A DNA stretch of 64,000 nucleotides from Filifactor alocis ATCC 35896. GTDB lineage: Bacteria; Bacillota; Clostridia; Peptostreptococcales; Filifactoraceae. Below are positions 61,932 through 64,000 of this stretch, piece after piece; the first letter of the stretch is position 1; each line of letters begins with the position of its first letter. The notes beneath the pieces were generated by a model, which worked only from the letters and a program-made list of their open reading frames with translations, was not told the origin of the DNA and made no database searches. The DNA lies in NCBI RefSeq assembly GCF_000163895.2, contig NC_016630.1, forward strand, positions 1,736,001-1,800,000. The letters run 5' to 3'. A program made the position numbers and the translations under genes.

Positions 61932-62477
61932 TCAAATTGAAAATTTGAACCCCATGCAACTTCCCAATAAATCCGACAAAATCGCATCCGCATCTTCTTC
62001 GGATAAATCATACTGTTCCACTACCGATTTGATATTCTCATAAATCACAGCTAAATTCTCAGGACTTTGATTTCGATAATCTTCTACGGTCATTATCTTG
62101 TATTCATATAATATTTCGTCTATCTCCTGTCTGGCAATGGCATGAAAGGTATCTTTGACAAATTCTCCGTTTTCATCCCGATAATAACCTGTCCCAATCG
62201 GAGAATGAAGAAATGGAATAATATCCACATCATTGTTTGCAACTGCATTTAAGGTATAGAGTCCTGAATGATCCGGTTCACTCATATACTCATCGTCTTC
62301 ATCTCCGGCAGTAAATCTCCAACCGCTGTCTCCGTTATAATCGGGATTCTCACGATACATATAGCCGACCTTTTCTCCGTCTACCATAATTCTGTCTGTT
62401 GCAATACAACCTTCTCCCTCATTCCAATGAAAAAGTTCTTTCATATCTTCTGTTTTTATGTTCCAATTTTTCTCCAT
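61932..62477 (-). CDS. DUF2185-type (Imm33-like) immunity protein
   Basis: The product has 181 residues from the ATG at 62475-62477, with GGAGGAG upstream. Residues about 30-110 carry the DUF2185 pattern: CIATDRIMVDGEKVGYMYRE, YNGDSGWRFTAGDEDDEYM, GLYTLNAVANNDVDIIPFL. This family is known from toxin-immunity loci and appears widely alone. The C-terminal helical part (ENLAVIYENIKSVVEQYD) is less conserved. It is the firmest immunity-type member of this series. Confidence 0.8.
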   Translation of the reverse strand: MEKNWNIKTEDMKELFHWNEGEGCIATDRIMVDGEKVGYMYRENPDYNGDSGWRFTAGDEDDEYMSEPDHSGLYTLNAVANNDVDIIPFLHSPIGTGYYRDENGEFVKDTFHAIARQEIDEILYEYKIMTVEDYRNQSPENLAVIYENIKSVVEQYDLSEEDADAILSDLLGSCMGFKFSI

Positions 62478-62583
62478 GGTTCTCCTCCGACATATTGCTA
62501 TCAATTTTTTCTTGGTAATTGTTATCCTTGATTGATGGTTCATTGATTATTGATTCATTGATCGAATATGACTCCAAACTGAT

Positions 62584-63153
62584 TTAAAGTTCAACAAAGG
62601 ACTGTTTTAAGTCAGACAATTCCTGTAACTTTCGTTCCAACACCACCGGATTCATTCCGTTTTGAACTGCAATTTCATAATACTTGTCAAATTCAGGATG
62701 ATGATTTTGTTTTACAACTGCTAACAGTTCTGCAAAATATCTCCAAACATTGTTATAGCTTCTTGTAGAAGTATAATCTTCTCTTTTCGGCATCCACCTG
62801 AGTGTTACAAAGAATTTGTACAGTATCTTACTCCACGTTTCTACATCATCATCATAGCAAAAAAACTTGGTCTCAAACAAACTTCCGAAACGCCTGTCCC
62901 AAAATTTAACATCATCAGGCAAATACCACGTGTTGCGGGTATCACGACAGATTAATTCTATTGCTATTTTTTCAAGTATTGCAGCCGGATCTCCACCGGC
63001 ACAGTCGTAACTTCCGGCAACCATACTTTGTGAGCCTTCTTCTTTTAATTCTTCATAGGCTGTCCTGCTGTCAAGCAAAACCAGTGCAAGTTGAGCACGA
63101 TGCCCAAAGGCTTTCCCTGCACTCAATATTCGATATTTCTCAATCTCGTTCAT
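62584..63153 (-). CDS. Hypothetical protein, immunity-cluster member
   Basis: The product has 189 residues from ATG 63151-63153 with GGAGGAA upstream. Features: GKAFGHRAQLALVLLDSRTA, VAGSYDCAGGDPAAILEKI, IELICRDTRNTWYLPDDVKF and RSYNNVWRYFAELLAVV. It is mainly helical and soluble. I do not recognise a family. The RDTRNTWYLPDD segment is the most distinctive. Confidence 0.62.
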   Translation of the reverse strand: MNEIEKYRILSAGKAFGHRAQLALVLLDSRTAYEELKEEGSQSMVAGSYDCAGGDPAAILEKIAIELICRDTRNTWYLPDDVKFWDRRFGSLFETKFFCYDDDVETWSKILYKFFVTLRWMPKREDYTSTRSYNNVWRYFAELLAVVKQNHHPEFDKYYEIAVQNGMNPVVLERKLQELSDLKQSFVEL

Positions 63154-63286
63154 AGTTCCTCCCAAAATCGTGTTTCCTTATAAGGATTTCTTTTATTGAG
63201 CCAATCCGTTATATAGATATCCATTTCTCTCTAAAATTCATTTTTTATTTCCTGTTCCGTTCATAATTCATCTTTACTGAAAAACA

Positions 63287-63715
63287 TTATTTTCTTGATT
63301 GATAGAATTCCTGATACTTTGGATCATCAGACTGAAAATATCGGTTGCCTACACCTTTTTGTTTGAGCAGATTTTTCCATAATTCAAATGCTGCATCTAA
63401 GTTGCCAACTTCAAATTCATACTTCGCCTTCATATGTTCAACCTCAGAATCAAACAAGTGCAACTCGTCATTGTTTTCTATCATTCTGTCCAACCAAGAT
63501 TTTGCCTTCACCATATCGCTATTTCCTATCGCATGTTTAAAAAAGCTTTTTGCATAGTTGTATCCCTGATTCCATTTTGCTCCCGACTCCGGAAAAGCGT
63601 TCCAACCTTGTTCAGCAAGAGCAAAACCTTCTTCAAGCTTATTTTCTCCTATTTTAGTGATGGCATCCTTACCATAAGCAATAACCTCTTCATATCTTTC
63701 ATTATCCAGCAACAT
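63287..63715 (-). CDS. TPR-like hypothetical protein
   Basis: The product has 142 residues. Helical repeats resemble TPRs: EEVIAYGKDAITKIGENKLE, GFALAEQGWNAFPESGAKW, YAKSFFKHAIGNSDMVKAKS and AKYEFEVGNLDAAFELWKNL. GAGGAATG lies just before the start. It is soluble and without a signal peptide. It is the last gene in the same-strand series before the right edge. Confidence 0.72.
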   Translation of the reverse strand: MLLDNERYEEVIAYGKDAITKIGENKLEEGFALAEQGWNAFPESGAKWNQGYNYAKSFFKHAIGNSDMVKAKSWLDRMIENNDELHLFDSEVEHMKAKYEFEVGNLDAAFELWKNLLKQKGVGNRYFQSDDPKYQEFYQSRK

Positions 63716-64000
63716 CTTGCATTCCTCCTCAAAATGTATTGTTATTTTACCTTTCTTTCATATGATTACATACTTTTCTATCTTAAGTAAATGCGAAACG
63801 GAAATCAAACTGCGAAATAAAATAGACTCTTCCAGCAAACTGATTTTAATAGCATGATGTTACTACACAAAAAACCGGTCTTTTGATGTGAATTTAACTC
63901 ATTTTACCACAGTTTATCGTTAATTGAAAAATCTTGCAAATCTTAATATTGTTATCCTATTTTGCACAACGCAACTTCTTTTAACCCTCTGTCATAAAGA
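63716..64000. other. Right edge without a gene
   Basis: About 285 AT-rich bases. I find no open frame of useful length, hairpin or promoter that I can support. Confidence 0.3.

Overview
The window reads as chromosomal DNA of a low-GC Gram-positive bacterium (Bacillota). A clostridial lineage, perhaps Peptostreptococcaceae or a Filifactor-like anaerobe, is my inference. It rests on AT-rich DNA, GGAGG ribosome sites, a SufCBDSU operon, a split transketolase, NhaC antiporters, an ECF transporter, an S-layer-homology (SLH) protease and LPXTG-anchored adhesins. I saw no rRNA, tRNA, CRISPR array or prophage.

Layout. 0-4 kb: the start of a large glycine-repeat surface protein (cut by the left edge), divergent from a LytTR response regulator and GHKL sensor kinase; two 36-bp direct repeats lie between them. 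4-8 kb: tandem repeats, a HIRAN protein, two decayed small genes and a MATE pump whose leader holds a simple-sequence repeat. 8-13 kb: a TetR-controlled ECF-type transporter operon (S component, EcfT, double ATPase) ending in a wrecked ABC exporter gene. 13-15 kb: decayed transposase and other debris, then a WYL regulator. 15.5-20.5 kb: sufCBDSU, with sufB broken by a shift at an A7 run. 21-28 kb: a 2351-residue subtilisin-like surface protease with SLH repeats.

28-35 kb: a lipoprotein, an SDR reductase and a five-gene operon (PNPOx-like protein, HAD phosphatase, thymidylate synthase, nucleosidase-like protein, dihydrofolate reductase) pointing to thymidylate/folate metabolism. 35-47 kb: a DUF1292 protein with a Cys/His tail, MscS channel, ribosomal protein S4 behind a short terminator-ended transcription unit, split transketolase, two tandem near-identical nhaC genes with matching promoters and terminators, a phosphohexomutase and a membrane-anchored protein.

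47-64 kb is accessory: two paralogous LPXTG/Cna-B adhesins whose 3' ends are nearly identical, surrounded by a same-strand series of small, mostly acidic, solitary genes (HEAT, LRR, DUF2185, TfoX-N, TPR-like and unrecognised). These resemble orphan immunity genes of polymorphic toxin systems, but no toxin is visible. This series is the best candidate for something poorly described. Most other genes belong to known families; the main oddities are regulatory repeats, recent duplications and genes caught in decay.
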